Below, one piece after another: positions 34,776 through 44,230 of a stretch of 64,000 nucleotides of DNA. The position numbers and the translations under genes were made by a program. The notes below the pieces were generated by a model. The model was not told where the DNA came from and did not search any database. It was given only the letters and a program-made list of their open reading frames with translations. The stretch is from positions 1-64,000 of the forward strand of contig JBCCIS010000016.1 of assembly GCA_039028155.1 (NCBI GenBank), given 5' to 3'. This stretch comes from Pseudomonadota bacterium. Its GTDB lineage: Bacteria > Pseudomonadota > Alphaproteobacteria > SP197. Every line of letters starts with the position of its first letter. The first letter of the stretch is position 1.

Positions 34776-36641
34776 ATGGCGGCAAGCACATCTTCAGATC
34801 GGATTGACGCTGGGTCGGCGCCCGGGCACAGGCGCAAGCCTTGGCGCATTCCCATTGCGATGCTGCTGGGGCTCTGCCTGGGCACGCTTGTGCTGCTGGC
34901 GGCCGCCAGCGTTCTGGTGATCAGTATTTGGAGCGGGATCCAGTCGACCATTGATCTACTCCAGGACCAGGCCGTCTTCGCAATCGACACGGTCGAGGCG
35001 CGGCTTGAAGAGCATCTGATCCCGGCCGAAGATCAGCTCGACTTTATCAACGATCTGATTGTGGCGGGGCGCCTTGACCCCAATGACGATCAGCAGATGG
35101 AAAACGTTCTGACCGGTGCGCTGGCCGCGACACCCCAGGTCGACGGCATCATCTTTGTCGATACCGGCGGCAGGCTTCGGGGTGTCGGACGTGTCGGCGG
35201 GGGCGCCTACTGGATCAGTGATGAGTATGTCGGCGGGCCGGATATCGACGCGCTGACCGACGACATCGACAGCATGCAAGGTGGCGGCTGGGGCAATGTC
35301 GTCTGGTCGCCGGGCTTGGAGATCGCGGTTCAAACCATCCGCCGGCCCGTCATCGTCAATGGTGAGGTCATCGGCGTACTGGGTGTTGGCGTCTCGATTC
35401 AGAAACTCTCCCGTCTGTCCGCGGAACTGGAAGACGACTTCGGGCACCGCGTTTTCATTCTCCAGGGCGACAACATGGTCGTGGCGCACCCGTCGCTAGC
35501 CGATGATGTCGCCGCGATCGAGCGAGGCCTGTCGCCGGATAAGCCGGTGCCCCTGATCGATGAGGTCGATGATCCCATACTTGCCGTTATCTGGGGCGAG
35601 CCGACCCTTCCGGCCGAGGACATTTCGGGTACGGGCGTCCTGTCGCACATGATTGAGATTGACGGCGAGGAGTGGTTCTACGTCTATCACCGCATCGATA
35701 CGTTTGGGTCGATTTCGTGGCTTTTGGGCAGCTACTACCGCGGCAGTGATTTCGAGGACGAGTTCGAGCGATTGAACATGGCTATCATCGCGGGCCTGCT
35801 TGTTTTGGCCCTGGGCGTGGCGGCCGCATTCTACATTGGACATCGCATTGCCGACCCCGTCCATCGCCTCGCTATCTCGGCGCAGCACATCGGCGCGCTT
35901 GAGTTCGACAAGGTGGACCCGCTCGCGCGAAGCCGTATGCGCGAGTTGGATGAAGCCAACGGCGCGTTCAACTTGATGCTGACCGGCTTGCGTTGGTTTG
36001 AGAACTATGTGCCGCGCAAACTGGTGCACCGCCTGATGATTGAGGACCGCGACTTCGTATCCGAAGAGCGCGACGTCACCGTGATGTTCACGGACATTGT
36101 CGGGTTCACGCCCTTCGCCGAGAGCCTGCCGGCGGCCGAAACTGCAACATTCTTGAACGAACACTTCGCCCTCATCACGACTTGCGTCGAGGCTGAAGGC
36201 GGCACGGTCGACAAGTACATCGGCGATGCCGTCATGGCCTTTTGGGGTGCGCCCGAGCACCAGCCCGACCACGCCATGCGGGCTTGCCGTGCGGCCACGG
36301 CCATCGCCGAGGCGATCGGCCGTTTGAACATCGATCGCGAGGCCCGGGGCGAGCAGGCCGTTCACCTGCGCATCGGCCTGCACACCGGCTCGGTTGTTGT
36401 CGGCAATATCGGTGCACCCGACCGGGTCAACTACACTATCGTCGGCGACACCGTGAACACCTGCCATCGGCTGGAGCAACTGGGCAAGCTCTTCGATGGC
36501 GAACGTGACAGCGATACCGTCGTTTTGATCAGCGATGCAACCTGGCGCGCTCTGGACGGTTCGGCCGCCGCTCATCCCATTGGCCACCACGAAGTGAAGG
36601 GCCGTACGGCCAGTATCGAGGTCTACCGGTTGGACACCTGA
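34776..36641 (+). CDS. Cache-HAMP-adenylate/guanylate cyclase (class III), membrane receptor
   Basis: About 621 residues from ATG 34776. One helix at about 27-50, a periplasmic Cache-type sensor (about 55-340, with QVDGIIFVDTGGRLRGVGRV and VIGVLGVGVSI), a second helix (about 343-365), a HAMP-like linker (HRIADPVHRLAI) and a class III cyclase domain (about 430-600). The metal Asp residues lie in VMFTDIVGFTPF and DKYIGDAVMAFWG, with VNTCHRLEQLGK near the transition-state residues. The Lys in DKYIGD favours ATP. A periplasmic ligand is expected to control cyclic nucleotide output. It is independent of the redox-type cyclase at 3204-4871. Confidence 0.88.
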   Translation: MAASTSSDRIDAGSAPGHRRKPWRIPIAMLLGLCLGTLVLLAAASVLVISIWSGIQSTIDLLQDQAVFAIDTVEARLEEHLIPAEDQLDFINDLIVAGRLDPNDDQQMENVLTGALAATPQVDGIIFVDTGGRLRGVGRVGGGAYWISDEYVGGPDIDALTDDIDSMQGGGWGNVVWSPGLEIAVQTIRRPVIVNGEVIGVLGVGVSIQKLSRLSAELEDDFGHRVFILQGDNMVVAHPSLADDVAAIERGLSPDKPVPLIDEVDDPILAVIWGEPTLPAEDISGTGVLSHMIEIDGEEWFYVYHRIDTFGSISWLLGSYYRGSDFEDEFERLNMAIIAGLLVLALGVAAAFYIGHRIADPVHRLAISAQHIGALEFDKVDPLARSRMRELDEANGAFNLMLTGLRWFENYVPRKLVHRLMIEDRDFVSEERDVTVMFTDIVGFTPFAESLPAAETATFLNEHFALITTCVEAEGGTVDKYIGDAVMAFWGAPEHQPDHAMRACRAATAIAEAIGRLNIDREARGEQAVHLRIGLHTGSVVVGNIGAPDRVNYTIVGDTVNTCHRLEQLGKLFDGERDSDTVVLISDATWRALDGSAAAHPIGHHEVKGRTASIEVYRLDT

Positions 36642-36728
36642 TTTTATGCGGCCGGGCATGCAGTTTGGTGATGCGTCAGGCGACGAAACCGCTAGATTGT
36701 GCCGCCGTTTTCTGCCCGGAGAGTCGCC

Positions 36729-37808
36729 ATGAAGGCCGCAGTCTGTCGTGAGTTTGGTGCGCCCCTTGTCATTGAAGAGGTCACGCTTGAACCGCCGGGG
36801 CCGGGTGAGGTCCACGTCAAGCTTGCCGCTTGCGCGATCTGCCACAGCGACATCATTTTCATGGATGGCGGTTGGGGCGGGGCGCTGCCCGCGGTCTATG
36901 GCCATGAGGCGTCCGGCATTGTCGAGACCATCGGGACGGGCGTCGATGACCTGAAGCCGGGCGACCGTGTGCTGGTGACACTGATCCGCTCTTGCGGCCA
37001 TTGCTATCACTGCGCCCAGGGCGACCGGCATATCTGCGACACCGAGTTCCCGTTGGACCGACACGGCCCCCTGACCGATGGCGACAACCAGCCGCTGGCG
37101 CAGGGCCTGCGCACCGGCGCATTCGCCGAGGAGGTCGTTGTCGATCGCTCGCAGGTCGCGTCAATCCCCGACGACGTACCGCTTGATAGCGCGTCGTTGC
37201 TGTCGTGCGGTGTCATCACCGGGCTTGGCGCGGTCGTCAACACGGCGAATGTGCCGCAGGGCGCCAGCGTTGTCGTGATTGGTACCGGCGGCGTCGGTCT
37301 GAACAGCGTACAGGGGGCGGCCATCTCAGGCGCCTATCCGGTTATCGCCATGGACCTCGACGATGCGAAGATCGACGCTGCGAAGACGTTCGGCGCGACC
37401 CACGGCATCAACGCCAAGAGCAACGATGTCGTCGGCGCCGTCAAACAACTGACGGAAGGCCGCGGTGCCGACTATGTCTTCGTCACCGTCGGGTCGACGA
37501 AGGCAGCGGAGCAGGCCGTCGGCCTGATGCGCAAGGGCGGCACGCTGGTCATCGTCGGCATGCCTGCCAACGGCGAGATGGCGGAAATCGAAGTCGGCGA
37601 TATCGCCAACAATTCCCAAACGATCCTGGGCAGCAAGATGGGCTCGACCCGCCTGGCCGTGGATATTCCCAAGCTGGTCGCGCTTTACCGGAAAGGCCAG
37701 CTCAAGCTCGATGAGCTGATTTCGGGACGCTATCCCCTCGATCAGATCAATGAGGCGGTCGCCTCGGTCAGACGTGGCGAGGCGCTGCGCAATGTCATCA
37801 TCTTCTGA
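36729..37808 (+). CDS. Zinc-dependent alcohol dehydrogenase (MDR superfamily)
   Basis: About 359 residues from ATG 36729 ([10 protein letters not shown]). Catalytic zinc: C-x-I-C-H-S-D near the start and [12 protein letters not shown]. The structural zinc loop has four cysteines in [20 protein letters not shown]-binding Rossmann motif: [18 protein letters not shown]. It most resembles class III-like MDR enzymes that oxidise alcohols or thiol-adducts. The downstream enolase-superfamily gene starts inside its end (37792-37808 overlap), so the two probably serve one pathway, for instance oxidation then dehydration or racemisation of a hydroxy acid (inference). Confidence 0.86.
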   Translation: MKAAVCREFGAPLVIEEVTLEPPGPGEVHVKLAACAICHSDIIFMDGGWGGALPAVYGHEASGIVETIGTGVDDLKPGDRVLVTLIRSCGHCYHCAQGDRHICDTEFPLDRHGPLTDGDNQPLAQGLRTGAFAEEVVVDRSQVASIPDDVPLDSASLLSCGVITGLGAVVNTANVPQGASVVVIGTGGVGLNSVQGAAISGAYPVIAMDLDDAKIDAAKTFGATHGINAKSNDVVGAVKQLTEGRGADYVFVTVGSTKAAEQAVGLMRKGGTLVIVGMPANGEMAEIEVGDIANNSQTILGSKMGSTRLAVDIPKLVALYRKGQLKLDELISGRYPLDQINEAVASVRRGEALRNVIIF

Positions 37809-38916
37809 CGCGCCGGCCATCGCCAAGGTCGAGACATTCTCGACCGAGTTCGTCAGCTTTGTCCGCGTCACTGCCGATGATGGCGCCGAGGGCTGGGGCC
37901 AGATCTCAACCTACCATTCGGATATCGCCGCGCTGGTGATGCACCGCCAGGTGGCGCCCCATGCACTGGGTCATGATGCCGAAGACATCGAGGGCCTGAG
38001 CCAGCTGATCCCAGAGCGCGAGCACAAGTATCCGGGCTCCTACATCTGCCGTGCATTGGGCGGGCTGGATACGGCCTTATGGGATCTACGCGGCAAACGT
38101 CAGGGCAAGAGCGTGTGCGAACTGTTGGGCGGCACGCCCAGGCCGTTTCCCGTCTACGGCTCCAGCATGCGACGCGACATTACGCCTGAGGACGAGGCAG
38201 ACCGGCTCAAGCGCCTATGTGATACCCACGGCTACACGGCCGTAAAGTTCCGGGTCGGGCGCGAATGCGGTCGTGATCACGATGAGTGGCCGGGTCGGAC
38301 CGAGGCGGTCGTGCCGGCCGTGCGCGAGGCGTTGGGCGACGACATGCGCCTGCTGGTCGACGGCAACAGCTGTTACTCGCCCAACAAGGCGATCGAGGTC
38401 GGTCACATGTTGCAGGACAACGGTGTGGTTCACTTTGAGGAGCCGTGTCCGTACTGGGAGATCGACTGGACGCGCGAGGTGAAGGAGACGCTTGATCTGG
38501 ACGTCACCGGCGGCGAGCAGGACAACTACCTGCCGGTATGGCGCTACATGATTGACAGCGGTGTCGTCGACGTGGTGCAGCCGGATGTCTGCTACATCGG
38601 CGGCTTGACCCGGACCCTAGAGGTCGCACGCATGGCAGAGGCGGCCGGTCTGCCGTGCACGCCGCACTCGGCCAATCTCTCTATGGTCACGGTATTCTCG
38701 CTGCACATGATGGGTGCCATCGCCAACGCCGGCCCTTACGTCGAGTTTTCGATCGAGCCGGACGAGGAATACTACCCCTGGCAAACTGATCTCTTTCGCC
38801 CGGCGCTTGTCGCCGAGGACGGCAAGGTGCAAATCCCGGACGGCCCTGGCTGGGGTGTCACGATCAGTCCCGACTGGCTCGATAGGGCGGCTTACCAGGT
38901 GAGCGAGGCCGCCTAG
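37792..38916 (+). CDS. Enolase-superfamily enzyme (mandelate racemase/muconate lactonising type)
   Basis: About 374 residues from ATG 37792, overlapping the dehydrogenase stop by 17 bp. The N-terminal capping domain is followed by the barrel, with the base loop AVKFRVGR, metal ligands D ([10 protein letters not shown]), E (HFEEPCPY) and E (VTGGEQDN), and a His-Asp pair from [10 protein letters not shown] and CTPHSANLS. The His-Asp dyad points to the mandelate racemase subgroup, often acid-sugar dehydratases. The KxR base loop replaces the usual KxK, so the exact reaction is open. The paired dehydrogenase suggests sugar-acid or hydroxy-acid catabolism. Confidence 0.85.
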   Translation: MSSSSDAPAIAKVETFSTEFVSFVRVTADDGAEGWGQISTYHSDIAALVMHRQVAPHALGHDAEDIEGLSQLIPEREHKYPGSYICRALGGLDTALWDLRGKRQGKSVCELLGGTPRPFPVYGSSMRRDITPEDEADRLKRLCDTHGYTAVKFRVGRECGRDHDEWPGRTEAVVPAVREALGDDMRLLVDGNSCYSPNKAIEVGHMLQDNGVVHFEEPCPYWEIDWTREVKETLDLDVTGGEQDNYLPVWRYMIDSGVVDVVQPDVCYIGGLTRTLEVARMAEAAGLPCTPHSANLSMVTVFSLHMMGAIANAGPYVEFSIEPDEEYYPWQTDLFRPALVAEDGKVQIPDGPGWGVTISPDWLDRAAYQVSEAA

Positions 38917-38967
38917 GTCAGATCCTGTTTTGACAGGGTCGCTTCGCGATTCCGACGGGACGGGTGA

Positions 38968-38977
38968 ATCCGCTCTA
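38968..38977 (-). repeat. Dispersed TAGAGCGGAT motif, copy at the gltS stop codon
   Basis: ATCCGCTCTA (38968-38977) is the inverse of TAGAGCGGAT. Its last three bases are the complement of the gltS TAG stop codon. A similar element in one base-altered form (TAGAGCAGAT) lies at 1908-1917. Confidence 0.4.
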
Positions 38978-40183
38978 GCTCAAGAAACTGCGAATGATGA
39001 CGGCATTCGCCAAGTCGACAAAGAAGGCGGCGACCAAGGGCAGGATAATGAAGGCGTTGGGCGCGGGGCCGTTTTCCTTCGTCACCGCCGTCATGTTGGC
39101 CACCGCTGTCGGCGTCGCGCCCAGGGCAAAGCCGCCGAAGCCCGCACCCAGCACAGCGGCTTCATAGTTGCTGCCCATGCAGCGGAACAAGACAAACAGC
39201 ACGAACAGCATGACCACCACGGCCTGCAGAACCATGATGCCGAGCAAGGGACCAGCCAGACCGGCGAGGGTCCAAAGCTGCATGCTCATGAGCGACATCG
39301 CCAGAAAGATGTTCAGCGAATAGTCGGAGATCAGGGCGAGTGCTCGTGTCCGCGCCGGCCACGGCATCTTCGGCAGCAGGTAGGTCACCGTGTTGGACAT
39401 CAAGATCGCGACCAGCAGGCAGGTCACGAAGAGCGGCAGCTTGAAGCCGCGCTCTTCCAGCTCGGCGTTGATCAGATAACCGATAATGATGGCGACGTTC
39501 AGCGCCAGCAACGCGGCCATGATGGAGATGTGATTGATCGTCCGTCCGCCATCGGTGTCATAGGCGATGCCGACAATGTTGGCGGCGTCCGGGTCGGCCT
39601 TCAGGTTGTTGCGGTCGATCAGGATCTTGGCCAGGGGGCCGCCGATCAGGCTCGCCAGGATCAGACCGAAGGTGGCGCAAGCGATGCCAATCTCCATCGC
39701 GTTGTCGATGCCGTAGCGCTCGGCAATGTCCGGTGCCCAGGCGATCGCCGTGCCGTGACCGCCGATCAGCGATGCCGATCCGGCGAGCACCGCGATCGGT
39801 TCCGGCAAACTGAAGATCGTCACACCGGCGAGGCCGACAAGATTCTGGATGACGATGTAACCGATCGTTAGAACCAGCAGAATGGCGAGCGCGCGCCCAC
39901 CGCGCAGGAGATCGGAGAACCGCGCGTTCAACCCGATCGCCGTGAAGAAGTAGACAAGCAGTTCGTCACGGTTCGACAGGCTGAACTCGATCGACAGATC
40001 GAAGATCGCGAAGACCGCATAGGTCACGCAGGCGGCAATCAGACCACCGGTGACCGGCTCGGGGATGTTGAAGCTGCGCAGGAACGCGATGCGCCGGGTC
40101 AGCAGCACGCCGACGAAGTAGACGATGATACCGATGGTCAGCGCGACGAAGTCGTCAACGTGCAATGTTTGGGCGTCAGCCAC
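38975..40183 (-). CDS. gltS: Sodium/glutamate symporter (GltS family)
   Basis: A 402-residue integral membrane protein with about ten helices. GltS signatures: IPEPVTGGLIAACVTYAVF near the start, DELLVYFFTAIGLNARF, SLIGGHGTAIAWAP (the conserved GGHGT loop), and in the second half the matching GAGFGGFALGATPTAVANM with NAFIILPLVAAFFVDLANA. The inverted two-repeat layout is complete. It should import glutamate or a related dicarboxylate with Na+. It lies on the minus strand, convergent with the enolase-superfamily gene and downstream of two binding-protein genes on the same strand. Confidence 0.9.
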   Translation of the reverse strand: MADAQTLHVDDFVALTIGIIVYFVGVLLTRRIAFLRSFNIPEPVTGGLIAACVTYAVFAIFDLSIEFSLSNRDELLVYFFTAIGLNARFSDLLRGGRALAILLVLTIGYIVIQNLVGLAGVTIFSLPEPIAVLAGSASLIGGHGTAIAWAPDIAERYGIDNAMEIGIACATFGLILASLIGGPLAKILIDRNNLKADPDAANIVGIAYDTDGGRTINHISIMAALLALNVAIIIGYLINAELEERGFKLPLFVTCLLVAILMSNTVTYLLPKMPWPARTRALALISDYSLNIFLAMSLMSMQLWTLAGLAGPLLGIMVLQAVVVMLFVLFVLFRCMGSNYEAAVLGAGFGGFALGATPTAVANMTAVTKENGPAPNAFIILPLVAAFFVDLANAVIIRSFLS

Positions 40184-40250
40184 CGCGGCCCCCTTTTCAC
40201 GACGACAATCAGCAAGGTTCTCAAGCCCCGTGTCTTACAGCACCCAGCGC

Positions 40251-40285
40251 AAAACAAAAGGGCCGGGGTGTCGCCACCCCGGCCC
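40251..40285 (-). terminator. Intrinsic terminator after binding-protein paralogue 3
   Basis: On the minus strand, CACGGGCCGGGGTGGCGACA and the following bases form a perfect 11-bp stem (arms 40275-40285 and 40260-40270) with a 4-base loop, followed by TTTTGTTTT (40259-40251). It begins about 30 bp past the binding-protein stop codon. Confidence 0.9.
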
Positions 40286-40314
40286 GTGAACAGCATTGAG
40301 AAAACCGAGTCGGC

Positions 40315-41484
40315 TTACATGCCGGCTTTGACTTCCTCGAACATGGTTTGGATGTCCTGCTGAGGCGTCATCTCGACCTGGAAGATACCGGTTTCCAAGA
40401 GGTCGCTCGGATTCTTCGACAGACCACGCTCGGCTAGCTCTTCCTCGCTCACCATGTCGTAGGCGCCGAGGTTGGCGTGACCGTAACCGTAGTTGATGAT
40501 CTCCCACGCACCGGCATCGGCACTGAGATAGGAGTCGAGAATCTGATGTGCCTTCTCGACCTGCTCCTCGCCTCTGCCGTCGTTGGACGGGTGGCGGACC
40601 AGACCGCAGACCCACGTCATGGCGCCTTCCTTCGGCTGCATGAACATGACCGGCAGGCCCTGGCCGCGCAGCGCGACGATCGAACTGTTCCACGTTGCCG
40701 CGGCAACCAGCTCGCCGGAGGCCAGCGACTGCTCGACGTCCGACATGGTGTTGGAATAGTAGCGCAACAACGGAAGCTGTTCGCGCAACAGATTGGCCGT
40801 CGTTTCCATGTCGGCGGGGTCCGAGAGGTCGTACGGGTCCTCGAGGCCGGCATAGATCGATGCAACGGCGACACCGTCGATCAAGCTGTCGATCATCGAC
40901 AGGCGACCGGCATACTTGGGATCCCACAGGATGCCCCAGGTGTGGTTCTCGACGTCGACATACTCCGGTGCCAGATCGGTGCGGAACGTGACAGAGGTTT
41001 GGCCCCAATCCATCGGCACGAACACGCGGTTGCCGCCCTGGATCGAACCATCCACTTCCTTCAGTGCCGGGATGATCTGATCCCAGTTCGACAGCATGTC
41101 CGTGTTGATCGGTGCCAAGAGGCCGGCATTGAACCAGCGATTCAGCTCATAGGTGCACGGCGCCATGACGTCAGGCTCGAAGCCCGCGCGCATCTTGGCG
41201 AAAGCCTCTTCCTCATCACCCCAAAAGGTGAAATTCGAAGCGCAGCCGTGGCTGTCGATGTACTGTTGGTGGAAATGGACTTCGTCGTAACCGGACCAAG
41301 TAAAGGTCATCGGATGACCGTCACCACAACTTGCGGCGGCAATCTCTTCGGCCTGTGCACCCTTGGTGAGCGGCACAACAGCCAGGCCGAAGCCAACGGC
41401 ACCAAGCACTGTGTGGATTTCGCGACGCGACATCTTGCCTTCGCGAATGCCGTCACAGATGCGGTTGACATCAAGATTTTTCAT
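40315..41484 (-). CDS. Polyamine-type solute-binding protein, paralogue 3
   Basis: A 389-residue protein with GGGAG before ATG 41484. The Tat-like signal is SRREIHTVLGAVGFGLAVV, with cleavage near GAQAEE. It has the family core TFTWSGYDEVHFHQQYI, APCTYELNRW, VPMDWGQTSVTFRTDLAP, WGILWDPKYAGRLSMIDS and MQPKEGAMTWVCGL, ending FEEVKAGM. The cysteine in AASCGDGHPM is particular to this paralogue. It has its own promoter gap and a strong terminator, so it is a single-gene unit without permease genes. Its closest neighbour in sequence is paralogue 4. Confidence 0.86.
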   Translation of the reverse strand: MKNLDVNRICDGIREGKMSRREIHTVLGAVGFGLAVVPLTKGAQAEEIAAASCGDGHPMTFTWSGYDEVHFHQQYIDSHGCASNFTFWGDEEEAFAKMRAGFEPDVMAPCTYELNRWFNAGLLAPINTDMLSNWDQIIPALKEVDGSIQGGNRVFVPMDWGQTSVTFRTDLAPEYVDVENHTWGILWDPKYAGRLSMIDSLIDGVAVASIYAGLEDPYDLSDPADMETTANLLREQLPLLRYYSNTMSDVEQSLASGELVAAATWNSSIVALRGQGLPVMFMQPKEGAMTWVCGLVRHPSNDGRGEEQVEKAHQILDSYLSADAGAWEIINYGYGHANLGAYDMVSEEELAERGLSKNPSDLLETGIFQVEMTPQQDIQTMFEEVKAGM

Positions 41485-41613
41485 TAATTCGTCTCCCTTT
41501 AGCGCAGTTTCGCGCTGGATTCGTTAGTGCAAACCGATCCCCTCAGGCCGGATCATTGCGCCTGGGGAGATCAAGGTCAACAAGTAGCCATAAAGAAGAC
41601 GCACGAGGGTGGC

Positions 41614-41648
41614 AAAAGAAAGGCGCCGGGACCTCAGGCCCCGGCGCC
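41614..41648 (-). terminator. Intrinsic terminator after binding-protein paralogue 4
   Basis: On the minus strand, 12-bp arms GGCGCCGGGGCC and GGTCCCGGCGCC (41648-41637, 41633-41622) around loop TGA, with one G-T pair, followed by TTTCTTTT (41621-41614). It starts 24 bp past the gene's stop codon. Confidence 0.9.
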
Positions 41649-41672
41649 CCGTGTGGACAATGCGGCGTATGG

Positions 41673-42830
41673 TTACATGCCGGCCTTGACCTCTTCGAAC
41701 ATTTCCTGAAGCCGGGCTTCCTGCTTCATCTCTTCTTGGAAGATGCCCTTCGACAGCACCTCATCCGGGTTCTTGGCCAGGCCATAACCAAGCAGCAGTT
41801 CTTCGTCGATCATCTCGTAGACGTTGTTGTTGGCGTGGCCGGCGGCCCACTCGGTGACTTCGTAGAAGCCGGCTTCCGGCGACATGTAGGCGTCCATGAC
41901 GTCATAAGCTTGCTGCTCGAGCGACGGATCCATCGTTGCCGACAGACAGATGCCACAGACCCAGGTCATCGGACCCTGTGGGTTGCCGTTCAGCGCCGGC
42001 TGGTCAGGCTTCATGAACGTCACGGGTACGCCTTGCTCGAGCAGGCGGATCCGCGAGCCATTCCACGTTGCCGACGCAACCAGCTCGCCCGCCGCCAAGG
42101 ACTGCTCAACATCTGACATACCGCCCGCGTAGTAGCGCAGCAGCGGCAACTGTTCCTGGAGGAGCTTCTTGGTCTCTTCAATCTCAAGCTCGTTCATGTC
42201 AAACGGGTTGAACCCGCCATAGATTGATGCGACCGCGACGCCGTCAATCAGGCTGTCGATCATCGACAGACGACCGGAATAGTTGGCGTCCCACAGGAAC
42301 CCCCAGCTTGCGTTCTCTGGCTCCAGATACTCCGGTGCAAGGTCATGACGGAACGTGATGGCGGTGAAACCGAAGTCCTGTGGCACGAAGTAGTGCTGAT
42401 CGTCGAACACGGTCCCTGGGATGTTCTTCAGGCTCGGCACAATGTCGTTCCAGTGTGTCAGCCTTGACGTATCGATCGGCGCGAGCAAGCCGGCCCGGTA
42501 CCATGGCGGAACCTTATAGGTGCACGGCATGATCACATCGGCTGGAAAGCCCGAGCGCAGTTTGGCGTAAGCCTCTTCTTCGTCGGCGAAGAACGAGAAG
42601 TCGGGTGCCGTGCCGTGCAGGTTGACATAGCTCGCGACAAAGGCCTCTTCCTCGTAGCCCGACCAGGTGAAGACCGTCGGGTGATCGCCGCTTTGCGCCA
42701 TCGCCGCGTGCATGGGGAAGGCCGTGGTCGTCAGACCAACGGCGGCCAGGGCTTGGTTAAACTGACGCCGGTCTATTTTGCCCGCGAGAAACTCGCGGCG
42801 CTTTTCGAGCATGTCGTTGACGTATCCCAT
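41673..42830 (-). CDS. Polyamine-type solute-binding protein, paralogue 4
   Basis: A 385-residue protein with AAAGGAGAG before ATG 42830. The Tat-like signal is DRRQFNQALAAVGLTTTAFP, with cleavage near AMAQS. The core reads VFTWSGYEEEAFVASYV, MPCTYKVPPWYRAG, VPQDFGFTAITFRHDLAPEY, WGFLWDANYSGRLSMIDS and VASATWNGS, ending FEEVKAGM. The DWG-x-x-S segment of the other paralogues is DFGFTA here, and FVPQDFG replaces VPFDWG, so ligand contacts may differ. It is transcribed alone, with its own terminator. No ABC membrane components are in the window. Confidence 0.86.
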   Translation of the reverse strand: MGYVNDMLEKRREFLAGKIDRRQFNQALAAVGLTTTAFPMHAAMAQSGDHPTVFTWSGYEEEAFVASYVNLHGTAPDFSFFADEEEAYAKLRSGFPADVIMPCTYKVPPWYRAGLLAPIDTSRLTHWNDIVPSLKNIPGTVFDDQHYFVPQDFGFTAITFRHDLAPEYLEPENASWGFLWDANYSGRLSMIDSLIDGVAVASIYGGFNPFDMNELEIEETKKLLQEQLPLLRYYAGGMSDVEQSLAAGELVASATWNGSRIRLLEQGVPVTFMKPDQPALNGNPQGPMTWVCGICLSATMDPSLEQQAYDVMDAYMSPEAGFYEVTEWAAGHANNNVYEMIDEELLLGYGLAKNPDEVLSKGIFQEEMKQEARLQEMFEEVKAGM

Positions 42831-42927
42831 AGGATGGCTCTCCTTTGCTGACGATTGGGGGTCGTTTGTTGTAACCCGAGTCCCTGCGGGATCGTAACGC
42901 TGTACGCTGTAGAGGTCGACTCACCTT

Positions 42928-44013
42928 ATGATTGTTGAGCGAACACACTACTACGCAAAATCCGGCTTGGTCGGTGAGGTCTTGGCGACCCGTCGCGAGG
43001 CGAGCCGCGTGCGCGTCGCGATGGGCTTGGCGCCGGGCGTGATCCAGCTTCGCGATGGTGGCGATGGCCCCGACGTTGCCTGGTGGTGTGCATTTCCCGA
43101 CCAGGCGACACACCAGGATGATCTCGACCGGCGGGACGCCAGTCCCGAGTTCGCCGCTGTCCGTCAACGAATGGCCGGGCTGGTCGACCGGTTCGAACGG
43201 CTGTTCGAACGCGATGACGACGAGCCGGTGACGCCGTCTGCCATGCAACCGACGGCTCTGAGTGATTGGCCTATCGTCCCGGAAGAACACAGTTTTTCGA
43301 GCCGCGGCCTGCTGTTGAAAGGCTATTTCTATCGTCCGCCGGGGCCGGGCCCGTTCCCCTGTGTGATCACCAACCACGGCAGCCAGATCCATCAGGGGAC
43401 CGACGATATCTGCCGGCCCGGCACGGCGGCGCTCTTGATGCAGTGGGGGATCGCTTCCTTCCTGCCGCACCGCGCGGGCTACGGCAATTCACCGGGTCCG
43501 GGGTGGCTTGAGGAGGTAACGGCCGAATTCGCAACCCCCGAATACGACGCGCAGCTGGCGCCGCGCCTTGATCGTGAAAGCGACGACGTGCTCGCCGCCC
43601 TCGATCACGTCTGCAGCCTCGACATCACACGCAGCGATCATATTGGCGTGATGGGGAGCAGCTTCGGCGGCACGACGACGCTGTTGGCGGCCGCAAAAAC
43701 CAACCGGTTTCGCTGCGCGGTCGAGTTCGCCGGCGCGGCGATCAACTGGGAGCACACGCCGGGCCTGCGCCAAACCATGCTGGCGGCGGTCGAAAAAGTC
43801 GCCTGTCCGATCTTCTTCATCCAGGCGGCGACCGACTATTCGACGCGCCCCACGGTTGAACTGGCCGCCGCCGCCCGGGCCGCCGGTATCACAACCGAAG
43901 AGAAGGTGTTCCCGGCCTGGGGCCTGACCCAGGACGAGGGCCATGTCTTCGAGCGCAACGGGCCGCATATCTGGGGGCCCGATGTCCGGCGTTTTCTGGA
44001 GCGATGGCTCTAG
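42928..44013 (+). CDS. Alpha/beta hydrolase (dienelactone hydrolase-like) fused to an ABM/NIPSNAP-like domain
   Basis: A 361-residue soluble protein. Residues 1 to about 95 resemble a dimeric alpha-beta barrel (ABM/NIPSNAP): a first strand MIVERTHYYAKSG, then VAWWCAFPDQATHQ and a helix ending DRFERLFERDD. Residues about 125-361 are an alpha/beta hydrolase with oxyanion HG in TNHGSQIHQG, nucleophile Ser in VMGSSFGGTTT, acid Asp in IQAATDYSTRP and His in DEGHVFERNG. The fusion is uncommon. The barrel may bind a small substrate or mediate oligomers. The hydrolase target is unknown. It is divergent from binding-protein paralogue 4. Confidence 0.82.
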   Translation: MIVERTHYYAKSGLVGEVLATRREASRVRVAMGLAPGVIQLRDGGDGPDVAWWCAFPDQATHQDDLDRRDASPEFAAVRQRMAGLVDRFERLFERDDDEPVTPSAMQPTALSDWPIVPEEHSFSSRGLLLKGYFYRPPGPGPFPCVITNHGSQIHQGTDDICRPGTAALLMQWGIASFLPHRAGYGNSPGPGWLEEVTAEFATPEYDAQLAPRLDRESDDVLAALDHVCSLDITRSDHIGVMGSSFGGTTTLLAAAKTNRFRCAVEFAGAAINWEHTPGLRQTMLAAVEKVACPIFFIQAATDYSTRPTVELAAAARAAGITTEEKVFPAWGLTQDEGHVFERNGPHIWGPDVRRFLERWL

Positions 44014-44230
44014 GCTCCACGGTATCAACTCATCCAGGACACACGAAAAGCATCCTAGAAACAACATTAGATTATGTGTCTAACGTAATGTTTTAGTTTA
44101 ATTTAGTCTCTTATCTTCATCCAATTGACCTCGCGCTCAGCAAGATCCGGGTGGCGATGGTTCCGCCGCCTCTTCATCTGTTGCCGGCAACGCAGTTTCG
44201 CATTTCCAGCAGCATCAGGAGGTAGGTGGC

